Source: Sanderia malayensis
Taxonomy: Eukaryota > Cnidaria > Scyphozoa > Semaeostomeae > Pelagiidae
Length of the DNA stretch: 64,000 nucleotides
Direction of reading: 5' to 3'
Assembly (NCBI GenBank): GCA_013076295.1
Contig: RQOL01000718.1
Location: forward strand, 248,001-312,000
Every line of letters starts with the position of its first letter. Positions within the stretch are counted from its first letter, which is position 1. A program made the position numbers and the translations under genes. The notes beneath the pieces were generated by a model. It was not told the DNA's origin. It was given only the letters and a program-made list of their open reading frames with translations, and searched no databases. Of the stretch, positions 12,401 through 23,107 are shown one piece after another.

Positions 12401-14288
12401 CAACGTTTTATATGAAATCTTTGTTTGATACGACACCATTGTGATTTTTCTGTATTGTGGCTTTTATTCCTCTTCTAAAGTATTTCGTTACATGAATAAG
12501 AGATTATGCATCATTTGTTTCTTTTTTCAGCCAAAGGACACACTGAAAACTGTTGCTGCGAGCAGAGCCTGGTAAGGGAGTTGAGTTTTTAATGCTTACT
12601 AGCTATGTATATATGTACAGAAGTATTCGGTTATGTTGAGAGCACGTACATGAAAAGCACACTTTTTATATGAATGTTTTTGGCACGTTTTGGAAGGTTT
12701 CTATAAACTATTTTATGATTTCAGTACAAAACGTAAGGGTTTCTCGTCAACAGTTTTCCTAACTTTGTTTGTATTTCTACGCATTACATACACTGCTGAA
12801 GTTTGCAGTGTGATTGCAAATACACTTCGTTTTGAACCAAGGTGAATCCATCTAGACTGAGTTGATAACAGTAAAATATTCTGCACTTGTATGACAAGTG
12901 TTCTTATTTTAATAAGAATATTCAGCAGTTGGTATGTCAAGAATTTTCAATAAAATTTTTTTGATTTTACACTCTTTATACAGTGTGAGGTATGGTTTAT
13001 GGTAAGAAGTTTTTTCTTTTTAATACAAATGCTGCATGATACAGCTTTGCAATAAATATTATGACCCGATCTCCTAACAACTGATGCCTGCCATTATTTT
13101 TGATTTCTGTGGTTTGCAATTATTCTTTGAGAAAACATTTCGAATCATTCTATTCCTTTCGTTTTGTACACCGCAGAGATGCCGAACCACTTTGCAATCC
13201 AATGCATGCTTTATCTGTTTATTATTTGTTAAAACGCTTGTCTTGCCTCGTGTCATTGTTCGTGTGGTTTAGTATTTCATGTTTTGTTCCATTTCTTTTT
13301 TCATTAACATTGATTGACCAACTAGTAAAAATGAAAATTGTTGTGCTTACTCATAATAAACCTCCTATGTATCATACCAATGCAATTACTAGCTATTGCA
13401 TGTGATTCGCGGGTACCCAAGGGATGGAGATGGGGGACGAGAGAGCGCGTTTAAGTCAGTTGTCTCCTCAAGTATTGTCACGTGCCTTTGTACGCTTTCC
13501 TTTTCACGTGGTATTGTGTGAATGCAACTCGATTCGATTTACATTTATTGAGTCATAGCTTATGATATACGAGTTAGCGAAAGAGCTTTAGCTTGCACTT
13601 TTTTTATTAATGGAAATAAGTTTAGAAAGCACGCTATAGAGCATTCCAAATTCCAAAGATAAACCTGTTATTACTTTTATACGATGGAACGTTAACTCCG
13701 CGGGAATGTTATGCTGCTTACATGGACTAATAGTTCTTCACAGTTTGCCGAGTAGTACCTTCGCAGAAACTTGGATCAGCATTTAGTCTCAAAAGTTTCA
13801 AAACTTTTTCACAAGTTTCAAAAGTTTCAAAACATTTTTCCAAACAAATATCAACAAAATTCTCGATAGACATAAAGACCATGCCGCGCACATAATAAAG
13901 CCCAGGACTCTTTTATTGAGTATTTGACCGCTTTGTGATTATTTCTGAGCCTTGTACCAAGGTTTCTTAAATTTTCAGCCCTTCTAGTTCTTGTTTAATA
14001 ATACCATATTCATACAGGTTAAGCCTGCTCAAAAATAATGTGTTGTTGTCGATCAAGAGCCTGTTAAAACAATACATAAGAGCAATAGCAATTCTGATAA
14101 GCCAGTTTGCTATCCAAAACGCATCCATTCATCATTCATCATTGATCCAATTCAAATCTTGAGGGGAGGGGCTTAAATGGAAAGATGGATAAACTTTTGC
14201 TTCTGAAAAGGATGAACCAATAAGAGAGGTGTTAAAAAAGAATTTAGAGTAATTCAATCTCATGCATGAGCATACAACATTAACTATA
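9441..14288. other. Long region without a confident gene
   Basis: About 4.8 kb, AT-rich. Two items resemble host exons: a possible exon ending at 10518 before gtaagt, and a 40-nt stretch at 12532-12571 bounded by ttttttcag and gtaagg. Neither joins into a protein I know. A GCGC-rich stretch at 9590-9660 (gcgcgcgctacc, acgcgcagctt, gcgcagtact) resembles the ends of the element at 14291-15610 and may be a fragment of it. Repeats of caaaagtttcaaaac occur near 13790-13840. Confidence 0.4.
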
Positions 14289-14486
14289 TACCTTAGGTGT
14301 ATTTAAATTCGCGCTGTACTATTTTTCGCGCACCCCCGAATGCGCAAAATTAAGTACTGCGCGAAAATTCAGCTGCGCGAAAAGGTCCACGCATGCGCAT
14401 AACGCAAAGGCAAAATATCGCTATAAATTCAACGAGAAAGTATTTTACGCTATGTTTTCTGAAAAATAACAATCATTTTTATTACT

Positions 14487-15070
14487 TTAAATGTCAATAT
14501 TACTAAAATCTTGGTCGTTGAATTGAATTTGATCCGGTTCAGTATGGTAAGAGTTCACTTTCTCTTTCAAAATGTCGAAAATCCTGTCTGGTGCCACAGA
14601 CCTAAAAATTTTCAAAACAACCGGTATTTCCAGACCACCCTGTGGTAATGGAGACCTTCTAAAGGCTATGATTGATACAAAAGCCTCCATTTTCCCTCCA
14701 TGGTCGTAATAAAACTCTGAAAGGCGGCTTATCTCCCTTAGCAAATGCCCGATTACGCGATGTCCGTCGATCGTCATTCTTTTCTTAATGCGCAAAGCCA
14801 TTGCATAAAGATCTTGATCTCACAGTGAATATAAGTTGCAAGGCATTTCTCCGTAAAGAGTCGCAATACTGGTTTGCAGAACAAGTCCAGCAGCAAATTT
14901 AAAATGGTTGTGAGGCAGAACAAGTAAAAGTAGACTTGAGAATCAGTATTTTGAAGTCGATACAGGCAAAGTGGTTGACATCTTTTTATGACGGCATGTA
15001 AAACAGACCAGATAGAGCTGTCAAAGGGTAAGAGGGCTGGGATTAAAGATTTCTCAGCAAAAGAGCACCA
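14487..15070 (-). CDS. Unrecognised ORFs inside the CGCGAA element
   Basis: Two overlapping minus-strand frames. The upstream one (to 14774) includes FDSSIWSVLHAVIK and a hydrophobic stretch VYFYLFCLTTILNLLLDLF; its first 40 or so residues come from the nested MITE and are not original. The downstream one (14487-14801) contains KMEAFVSIIAFRRSPLPQGG and LEIPVVLKIF. I do not recognise a family. They may be one protein with a frameshift near 14790. Confidence 0.35.
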
Positions 15071-15085
15071 GTATGAAGACCCATT

Positions 15086-15397
15086 CCCGGGGGGAGGGGG
15101 GGGGGCACTTGGCTTATTTTTGGTAGGGTTGTGTGGACAGTGGAATATTGTTTCCACCCATCGATAGGTAGCTAATCTAATTTTTTGAAAACCCATCCGT
15201 AGGTATTAAAATACGGCCAAATTTTGAAAAAGTTTTGAAAAATTAGCCCAATCTCACGTAAATTTATTCAAACACACCCAATTTTAGGTAACAATTCACA
15301 AAAAACATATTCATTTTTAGGTAAAATTGAAGAAAAAAGCCACCCATTCCAGCCGGACATCCCCACTACCCAAACTTTTAAGAGTGCCCCCCCCGGG
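15086..15397. mobile_element. Nested MITE with G/C-run ends
   Basis: Starts cccggggggagg and ends ccccccccggg, with subterminal ggcactt / aagagtgcc partners. The 8-bp direct repeat gacccatt flanks it on both sides (15078-15085 and 15398-15405). An 8-bp duplication suggests hAT-type mobilisation (inference). Confidence 0.65.
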
Positions 15398-15612
15398 GAC
15401 CCATTCTTATAAAAAGGTTACTTTTAGTCAAGGGAAACGTTCAGAAATATAGTTTCGTTTGAACTGAGTTGTTGTATCATTCTGTCTACATTTTCATGTG
15501 CGCGAATTCAAGGCTGCGCGAAAACACGAAAGACTTGTGCGCGAATTTAAAATGCGCGAATTCAAGTAGGCGCGAATCATAATACACCACGAAATTTAAT
15601 ACACCTGGGGTA

Positions 15613-15938
15613 GTTAATTTTGAATATAGTATGACTTTGGCAATTGAACTATATTATGGAGTACATAGTATATGGTATGAGCTATATACATACAGCATAT
15701 AGTTCATGTTGACTATGAAAATTTACATTTGCATATGGAAGGTAGAATTGTTTGCTACTATGCTGGCATAAGAAGTTAATATAAAAGCTAACATTCCTCT
15801 AGGAATATATCAAACATCGAGAAGCAAATACGAGTACTTTGTACTTGGATGAGGAAATATTTTTTATTAGCAAATAAAAGCATTGTCGTTACAAAAGTAA
15901 AGCTGCTTGAATCCATTAATATTTGACATCCTCTAGCA
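15613..15938. other. AT-rich spacer
   Basis: No gene seen. It contains short imperfect palindromes around tatatggtatgagctatata (15665-15720). Confidence 0.4.
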
Positions 15939-15946
15939 AAGCTTCT

Positions 15947-16578
15947 CAGTGGCGTAGGTACAGGGACACATGGAGGCCGATGTCCCCCCCACCCCCCACC
16001 GGAGCTATTGAGGCATTTTGTCGGAAAATTTGATAATCTCTCGGAAATTCTTTTCTCCGAAAATTAGGAAGTTTTTCTTTTGGTGGAGTCTGTTTTTTGC
16101 GGTGCACGTGCAGCTGCTTTTTTCCATATTATGTAATAACAAATCTGATATTTTGTTCCCAAAGCTTTTCTGCATGGGGTTCGAGTTGAGGCGTTTTTGC
16201 TGCCGCGCTGACTGAATGATGTGCTGAAATGTTTGCATCGGGGAAAACATGGACCTGGAACCACTTGGAATTGCAATCGGGGCTCGCTATTACATGCACC
16301 GTGGGGTCGGGGAATGTTTTGGGACTGGTGAAACTTGAATAAGTTCAAGTGACAGTCTATTATTTTGCGTGTCGGAGGAAGTGAGGATGTAACAAACTTT
16401 AATCAGAACCGATTAACGTGCCGGCAAATGGGTGCTGTGCCTTATAGGATTTTAATTATTCTCAAATGACCGATCGCTTTTCGTGCGCGGTTAATTAGCG
16501 TTCCTCCGGGACGGGGAACCGTTGTTAGTAGCTATTGGTATAAAGTGTGACTTCTGAAAATTTCTACCTACGCCACTG
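15947..16578. mobile_element. hAT-type MITE (632 bp)
   Basis: Terminal inverted repeats cagtggcgtaggta / tacctacgccactg. A perfect 8-bp target duplication aagcttct lies at 15939-15946 and 16579-16586. CAGTGG-type ends and 8-bp duplications are typical of hAT elements. No transposase is encoded; short frames inside have no recognisable domain. Confidence 0.85.
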
Positions 16579-16586
16579 AAGCTTCT

Positions 16587-16948
16587 ATTTAAGTTATTTA
16601 AGTTACTTTTATTTAAGCTATTAATATATGAATAAATAACATAGAATTAGATAAGAATATGCATTTGTTTGTGTTTTATGCCCAATTTCTGCGAAGCAAT
16701 TACATAGACGTTAGTTTTAGACGATTGACCTTTATGATGTTATACACAATCCTTAAATGATTTTTATTGTGTGTTAAATCTTATACTCATGACCTCAAGT
16801 AGCAATGAGTAGGCTCAATATTGATTTATTATTATTTTTATAGCTAGTACTAGTACCCTGTGTATTCTCTAACAAGATATGGTCTCTAATTGGTCAGAGA
16901 CAGAGCTGAGTTGTTGTTGCATTACTTTCCGGCATATAGAAAAAATGA
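16587..16948. other. AT-rich spacer
   Basis: I see no gene or clear repeat between the two MITEs. Confidence 0.4.
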
Positions 16949-16950
16949 TA

Positions 16951-17393
16951 CCGTATTTCCTCTATTAAGCGCACGGGTGCTTATTAAATATTTTGCAAAA
17001 TTGGGTTGGTGCTTATTAGAGAGTGGGCGCTTAAAAGAGAGGGGACGCTTACTTCACAGTCCTAAAATTTTAAAATCAAACAGCATCAAAAACAAAAGAA
17101 TAATCTTATATAGTTCCGAATGTTATTCAATATCAAGCAGTCAAGATCAACTTTAACTGGTGATCTTGACTGCATTGCATTTGCCAAACGCTCACAACCC
17201 GACGAAAATTTTTTTCCAGTCTTAAAAAGTTTCTACGTTATTATTTGAACCAAACAGTGAAAATGTAAGGATTCTATTAACTGCCCTGGGCGGTTAATAG
17301 AGGGGCGCTTATTTCACTCCTTTTGATTTTAGGGTGGGCGCTTAGTGGAGGGGGCGGTTAAAAGAGAGTGGGCGCTAAATAGAGGAAATGCGG
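16951..17393. mobile_element. TA-flanked MITE, CCGTATTTCCTC family, copy 1
   Basis: Ends ccgtatttcctctattaagc and, inverted, ccgcatttcctctatttagc; TA on each side (16949-16950, 17394-17395). Internal gggcgctta-type repeats sit near both ends. Related copies are at 24631 and 62497. Confidence 0.8.
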
Positions 17394-17609
17394 TACTTAG
17401 GGCCTGTTTATATGGAGAAGGACCAGCCCTCCTAGGAGGGCTGGATTTGCATGCTTGCTTATATGAGAATTTTCCAGCCCTTTTAGGGCTGGAAGCACGA
17501 GAGCAAACATTTTCACAGCTATATTCCTTAACCGTGATAACTTGTCACCACTTTTCACGGCTAACAGCCACTTTTACTTTGACAACACATGCAATCGTCG
17601 TTGCTAAAA

Positions 17610-17830
17610 AGCGGAACAACCCGGAACAAGCGGAACAACCCAAGAACAACCCAAGAACAAGCTGAACAACCCAAGAGCAACCCAAGAACAAGCTGAACAA
17701 CCCAAGAACAACTCAAAAACAAGCTGAACAACCCAAGAACAACCCAAGAACAAGCTGAACAACCCAAGAACAACCCAAGAACAAGCTGAACAATCCAAGA
17801 ACAAGAGCCAGGAACAACCCCACAACAGGT
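17610..17830 (+). repeat. Minisatellite (aacaacccaagaacaagctg type)
   Basis: About seven degenerate tandem units of 20-40 bp. Open minus-strand frames across it, rich in CSWVVLGLFSL, are artefacts of the repeat. Confidence 0.8.
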
Positions 17831-18337
17831 GGGACAAGCCCTATTTCGAATTGCCGTGTGATTACTGTATTTGGGCCTATGTGATTTGACATGAAGGAAG
17901 CGAGGGGTGCATCATACCATGCATAATCATATAAATATCACTTATCAGTTTTTAGAAGAAAATGTGTGGAGATTTTTGAAAACAATGGGATATTTTTGGA
18001 TTTTTGGGGTGCAATTATTGAAATTGTTGAAACAAACGATTTTGCCTCAGGGAAACGAGGATTTCCAACGCCCTCATCAAAGTTTCACGGGTTTCGCGCG
18101 CTTTTTCCGTGCCACGCTGGTGTTTCTCTCACATGTCAGGCACGTCACCACAGACCACACAGTATTTTGAGGCCATTTTAGTGCGTTTGTGCTTCAAATT
18201 TCATCCATTTTTTCTCCTTTCCCACAAAAGGCATTTATTCACATTATTGATACATACACCCTTCACTTCATTCATGTCAAATCACATACAGTAATCACCA
18301 CATGGGATTGGAATGCTAAATGAGGGCTTTCTCCACC

Positions 18338-18445
18338 TGTTCTTGGGTTGTTCTTGGCTTGTTCAGCCTGTTCTTGGGTCGTTCTTGGGTTGTTCAGCTT
18401 GTTCCTAGCTTGTTCTTGGGTTGTTCCGCTTGTTCCGGATTGTTC
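18338..18445 (-). repeat. Inverted partner of the minisatellite
   Basis: Reads cttgttcttgggttgttccg and relatives on the plus strand, the complement of the 17610-17830 repeat. Confidence 0.75.
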
Positions 18446-18695
18446 CGCTTTTTAGTAACGACGCACATGCAGTACGTATTTGAAATTTGACGCGTGCGCA
18501 AAACAATATTTTTCAGCCCTTCTAGGCGAGGAGGCGAGCCAGCCCGCTTGATCGCGTTTACATAGAAAATTTCCAGCCGTCCTTGGCGAGATCTCGGGTA
18601 TTCAATAGCGAGATATTGCCTCCTAGGAGGGCTGACGTTTCTCCATATAAACAGGCCCTTAGTTTTGCTTTGATATTTCTAAGAACGTCTATATA

Positions 18696-19709
18696 CAGGG
18701 TGGCCCAGAAAAAAGTAACCCCCCTAACAAAATAATTCGTAAAAAATATTTCTGAAGTAGCAATTTCATGAAATTCATACTTCAAGTTATTCCACTTAAG
18801 TGCGATATTTTGTGTAAATATTGTGATAGTACAGTTTATCATCTCTGAGTAAATGTACTCTCAAACTTAAGCATCCAAAAACACACTGTTTGGAAACATA
18901 TAACTTTATATTGACGCATAAAACACAAAAAACTTCAACAACTCATTTTATCAGTCACATAGGATATTCAAAATGTCAGTCTGATAAGATACTTTTTCTT
19001 CCCCACTCTTTTTCTATTTTTAAATTCTTTATAAGATGCTTATCTTCCACTGATATTGCAAGCATTTTCCTTTACGTTAATTTTGGTTTTGCTTGCTTGC
19101 TGACGTGATGAAATTTCAATTTCCCGCCAAAACAGCGGGTTTTTGTATGTCACGAATTTAATGCCTCATTGTACCTACTTTAATCGGAGAAACTTTCGCG
19201 GGAAGAAACTTTCGCGAGGCGAAAAAATCGCGAAATTTCTGGAATTAACTTTCGCGTTTTTGGCAAAATCGGATATTTTGCGAGAATAAACTTTCGCGAA
19301 TTTCAAGTCTGAACAGAAACTTTAAACAGAAACCTTGAAGTAGTTTTTATTCAAAGTGAAACTTTTTCATCAATTTTTCTCATTTTTACAACGTTAACAG
19401 AAGAAGAACAAGTGAATTTCCAATTTTGAAATTTTTATCAAGAATAAACTTTCGCGAATTTCATATTTTAGAAAATTTCGCGCAATAAACTTTCGCGAAT
19501 TTTGGCCAAAAACGCAAAAATCGCGAAAGTTTCTTCCCGCGAAAGTTTCTCTGATTAAAGTAGATGGAAGCTCTAAACGTCAAGATATTTCTACACGTTA
19601 ATACACTTGAATTGAATATCATCTGCTATAAATTTGATTGAATTTATTTTTGAGAAAAAATATCTATAAATTATTTTGTTTGGGGGTTACTTTTTTCTGG
19701 GCCACCCTG
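18696..19709. mobile_element. Tc1/mariner-type non-autonomous element
   Basis: Ends cagggtggcccagaaaaaag and its inverted match (ttttttctgggccaccctg), with TA on both sides (18694-18695 and 19710-19711). About 1.0 kb including a nested MITE at 19178. No transposase frame is visible. Confidence 0.8.
19178..19560. mobile_element. TA-flanked MITE, CTTTCGCG family, copy 1 (nested)
   Basis: Ends ctttaatcggagaaactttc and, inverted, ctttaatcagagaaactttc; TA at 19176-19177 and 19561-19562. Many internal aactttcgcga motifs in both orientations. A closely similar copy sits inside the tRNA array at 41576. Confidence 0.85.
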
Positions 19710-19711
19710 TA

Positions 19712-20609
19712 GTTCCTCCGAGTTTCTTAACTTTTGAGGTTTGTCGTAGCTACTAAATTTCTGACAAGCTGATTTCTTATAATAAGTTATGGGATATCTA
19801 GAGTTATGGGATATCTAGGAAGGTTCGTTATAGATTTTGTCCTTAAAAGTATAAGTTCTTTAAATTGTTACGCCATCCAGATCCAAGTTTCTTGAAAAGT
19901 GGTTTCTTTTAAAGCAAAACGTGCATCTAGACAGTTTAATTCATTCGTGAGGGTGCAGTTTAACGGTAAATTTGCTGTGTGGATTTTTTTTTAATTAAAA
20001 GTATGAATACATGTAACCTTTTTTCTAACATACTGACTTGTCGAATAAAATAAAATTAGAAACTCCTGTATTAATCACCCTCGAGGTAAAAATATTGCTG
20101 ACAAAAAATTCAAAGTATTGTGCAATGAGTAACATATGCGATTGATCTCTTGGTATAACAAACTTCTTAGCCATCAGTTATAGTTTCCTATTTAGGTTAC
20201 CTCGTATTACTCCTCTTATCGTGGGAATCTTTGCTTTTCATTGAATGAACTCTGTCTATTATTCAAAGTGTTATCGTTATAGAACATTGTATCAACAATA
20301 GGATGTTTGAGCTCGAGGAAGTTTACTCGGAAGCTAAAATATATTCTAAATTAGTCTTTCGAGTGTGAAAGCACCAGATGTAACATTTGAGCTCTTTGGA
20401 TATTTAATGAAGTTTAGAGGGCATTATACTCCAGCAGAATAATTGTTTTCTTCTTTTACTTTTTAATAAAGCTGCCTTCAAAATAATGAATATCATGCCT
20501 CAGTGTAAATCACAGCTTTAATGTTGATTAAATGTATTCTTGACAATTTGGTGTTAACATTGATCTCATTATGCTGAGCGCGCCACGTTGGTTGCACGGT
20601 TGAACATAT
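19712..20609. other. Spacer upstream of the ADAMTS gene
   Basis: AT-rich. I see no coding sequence or clear repeat except two copies of gttatgggatatctag near 19790-19820. Confidence 0.4.
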
Positions 20610-20700
20610 ATGAGAAGTATGATTGGATAAAAGAACCAATCAGAGGCAATATTGTGCAAAATGCAAACACTATAAAGTTGCTCCCGCTGCTTATATAGTT
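20610..20700 (+). promoter_or_regulatory. Candidate promoter of the ADAMTS gene
   Basis: Contains gattgg and accaatcag (CCAAT-type boxes, about 20619-20642) followed by a TATA-like tataaag at 20671-20677, at spacings normal for an animal Pol II promoter. It lies 2.4 kb upstream of the start codon and just before a sequence with a good splice donor. Motif-based only. Confidence 0.4.
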
Positions 20701-20870
20701 ATATCATTGTATCTTTAGGTTGAAAGGCGAGAGAGTGTAACTGCGAAAGTACTTGTTTCTAGCCACAAAATTCTCTTTGTTTATTCTTCATTTTGAAATA
20801 CAATTTGTTTGAATTTTCAGCAGTGGCAGTGGCTTGTAGCTGAATACCAAGGCAATCACCATTAAAACAG
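20701..20870 (+). other. Candidate 5' UTR exon of the ADAMTS gene
   Basis: Ends attaaaacag before gtaagacatt, a strong donor at 20871. It could begin at a start site near 20700, or at 20821 after the acceptor-like tttgaattttcag. The first coding exon is preceded by an acceptor at 23089-23090, so an upstream non-coding exon must exist; this is the best candidate seen. Confidence 0.4.
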
Positions 20871-21898
20871 GTAAGACATTTTCATTATTTTTCATGAAGC
20901 AATGTTAACTGTGGTATAACCTTGTTGCAAATTTTTATGACAAGCTTGAATCAGTAGAATCATCACAAAAATACTCCTGCAGATCACAATGACAAATTAC
21001 AATCTTCTCCCAATTAAAGCTAACAAACGTATTGATACTTTACATGGTGTAGTAAATAACGTACTGAATCAATTAAGCACCCCGGGTGTTTCTTAATTCC
21101 TGCACTTTTCACGAGACGTTTACTCGAAAAGGCGTTTATTGCAATTTTTGGAATGTGGAGGCCAACGATATCAAAACATTTCTCATTGGGCCCCCCAAAA
21201 ATATATTGGCACTGCCATCGAGCAACAACAAAAGCTGAAGGTCTCCAAGGCTTAGCATTATGTCTACTAAAGAAATGTACAAGCAAAAGCATATTATGAA
21301 GGAATTTGAATTGAAGAGAAAAATTCCTTTTAATAAGTTAACTTTTGCTAATTTTTGTTAACATTGCTGGGAAACGAGCCAGCCTTTTTTAAGCAGTCCA
21401 CAACACATTGTTCACCTCCTTTGATGGTTTGAGTTTGTTCATTTGTTGCTGCTATAATTCAGCCAGTTTTTGCTTAACTTTTTTTCATTCATTCTTTCTT
21501 TTTACATGTTTTGTCATTTGACCACATGCCATGCCTTGTGGCATCGGTACTATTTCTATTTCTGTTAATCTTTTATTTTAATTCATCACACTTGGTTGTA
21601 TTGGTTCACACTCATAATTCGGTTCTACACAAAGGTATTCAGTTTTTACTTATCATTCATTTGCTTTCCTCGCCGGACATTATCACTCTCTATTGACGTA
21701 CACGCTTTTAATTTTGTAAGAAACCTAGCTCAAACCCTACTAGTAAGAGTTTCTTAAATTTTCTATTGTTTTCTATTGTGGAGGAAAACAATAGAACAGA
21801 AGAATCTATTGTAATTTAGCACAAATTCTACTAGTAAGTTTCTTATAAATTGGTTTCTTACAGAAAAAAGGGGATTTTGTTTAATTGTTCTTTTTATC

Positions 21899-22288
21899 TG
21901 TTGTCACGTGATTTTAGTAGTTAAATGTAAGTGTTTTAGTTTTAATTAGTTAGTTTCAGACTCCCCTGAACATGTTAGCGTCGAAAGGAGGAAAGCATTA
22001 CGTTGAGGAGCGAGACGAGATGCTTGAGAAAGATCTCGTTGCGTTAGCTGTTGGAGCACACTGTTGGGGATCGAAAGACCCCGTTGTCTCAGTCTTGTGG
22101 ATATATTGTTGTTGGGTCGCCGTTTGTTCCAGTATTGGAGATACTGTTGTTATTTGTCGTCGTCGTGTGTCAACTGTCGTTTTCGTATGTTGTAAAGAAG
22201 CTCTTGGCTTATAGTGACAGAAATGAAGGAATAAACATGATTGTGCTGTTTTCTATGTTATGTTTATTTACTTGTTCGAATCAAACAT
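21899..22288 (+). repeat. Possible solo LTR
   Basis: Starts tgttgtcacgtg and ends gaatcaaaca. It has an AATAAA-like gaataaacatg near its end and a following tggtagcaagag that resembles a Met-tRNA-type primer-binding site. No second LTR or target duplication was found. Open frames inside (21972-22214) look like chance. Confidence 0.25.
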
Positions 22289-22342
22289 TCATGGTAGCAA
22301 GAGTAGAGCCTTAGATCCGTAGCAAGGTTACACAGCAGAAAA

Positions 22343-22617
22343 CAATAATGGACAAAAGTCCTGGGACACCCAGGATTTTAGCAAGTTTTACACGCATACT
22401 TCACCCCCTTCCCCAAAAACAATGCTGTCTGTAGAGGCGGTGATTTTCAATATCGCCGAAATTCTTTTGGCCCGGTGATGAGAAGGGAATGGTGCACAAG
22501 ATAACATTGTTTGGGGGGATTGGGGGGTTGGATCTGCTCACGGGGAACAAAGTGTGCAGAAGCACAGCATTATCCAATGAAATTTTCAGGTATCCCGGGA
22601 ACTTTTGTCCCCTATTG
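22343..22617. mobile_element. Short MITE
   Basis: Left caataatggacaaaagtcct and right end, inverted, caataggggacaaaagttcc. About 275 bp, in the 5' intron of the ADAMTS gene. No coding capacity. Confidence 0.6.
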
Positions 22618-23107
22618 AAGCAAGAAAACGTTCCTTAAAAGTCAGTATTTGTGGGATATTAAGTTGAGACCGGGTGTGTAATTCAAATATGGTACGTTAA
22701 AAGGTGTTAATATTTGTGGTTGTGTCTATTCGAGGGGCATTTAATTGTGGATGTGCGGAACAAGATATTTCTAAAATACTTGATAATGCAACCACGATTT
22801 TTGTTACTGGCCACCATTATCGCCTGCTTACCGTATTTTTCACCGTAACTTTTGTATTATCAACGTTTTGTCACCTGTGTTAGGACAAAATTAGGAAGGA
22901 CCTCTTTGTAGTTGGCCTTCGATGGAATGGAACCGCGATCTTAAACAAAACTTTTTCGAAGAATAATTTATAATACATACTGTTGCTGAATTTTGCGTGT
23001 ATGATGTAGAACATGTGTATATAGATAGAGAACAGTAATGACCAGTATCTCCAATCAAAAGTATTTTGTATTCTTGACTTCAATTTTTAGAATCAAACGC
23101 TAGGGAG

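Larger units (their letters stand above)
14291..15610. mobile_element. TA-flanked element with CGCGAA-rich ends
   Basis: Left end ccttaggtgtatttaaattc and right end (inverted) ccccaggtgtattaaatttc form imperfect terminal inverted repeats, with TA on both outer sides (14289-14290 and 15611-15612). Subterminal GCGCGAA/TTCGCGC motifs recur on both sides. Inside are two minus-strand open frames (14487-14801 and 14774-15196) and one nested MITE. Confidence 0.65.
17399..18659. mobile_element. TTA-flanked element (PIF/Harbinger-like) carrying inverted minisatellites
   Basis: Left end gggcctgtttatatggagaa and its exact inverted match at 18640-18659, each bordered by TTA, the target preferred by PIF/Harbinger elements. 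Subterminal ccagccctcctaggagggctg palindromic blocks occur at both ends. Inside, a 17600-17830 minisatellite (aagaacaacccaagaacaag) reappears inverted at about 18340-18440 (cttgttcttgggttgttc). No transposase is seen, so this is probably a non-autonomous element. Confidence 0.7.

Noticed and set aside
14774..15196. 140-residue minus-strand ORF as one protein
   Set aside because: Its first third, with the PPPPP run, lies in the nested G-run MITE (15086-15397), so the joined frame is accidental.
17561..17837. Long minus-strand frames rich in CSWVVLGLFSL
   Set aside because: They are translations of the AAC-rich minisatellite; the periodicity of the protein equals the DNA repeat.
21020..21292. 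90-residue minus-strand ORF in the ADAMTS 5' intron
   Set aside because: No recognisable motif, no flanking repeat, and no splice support.
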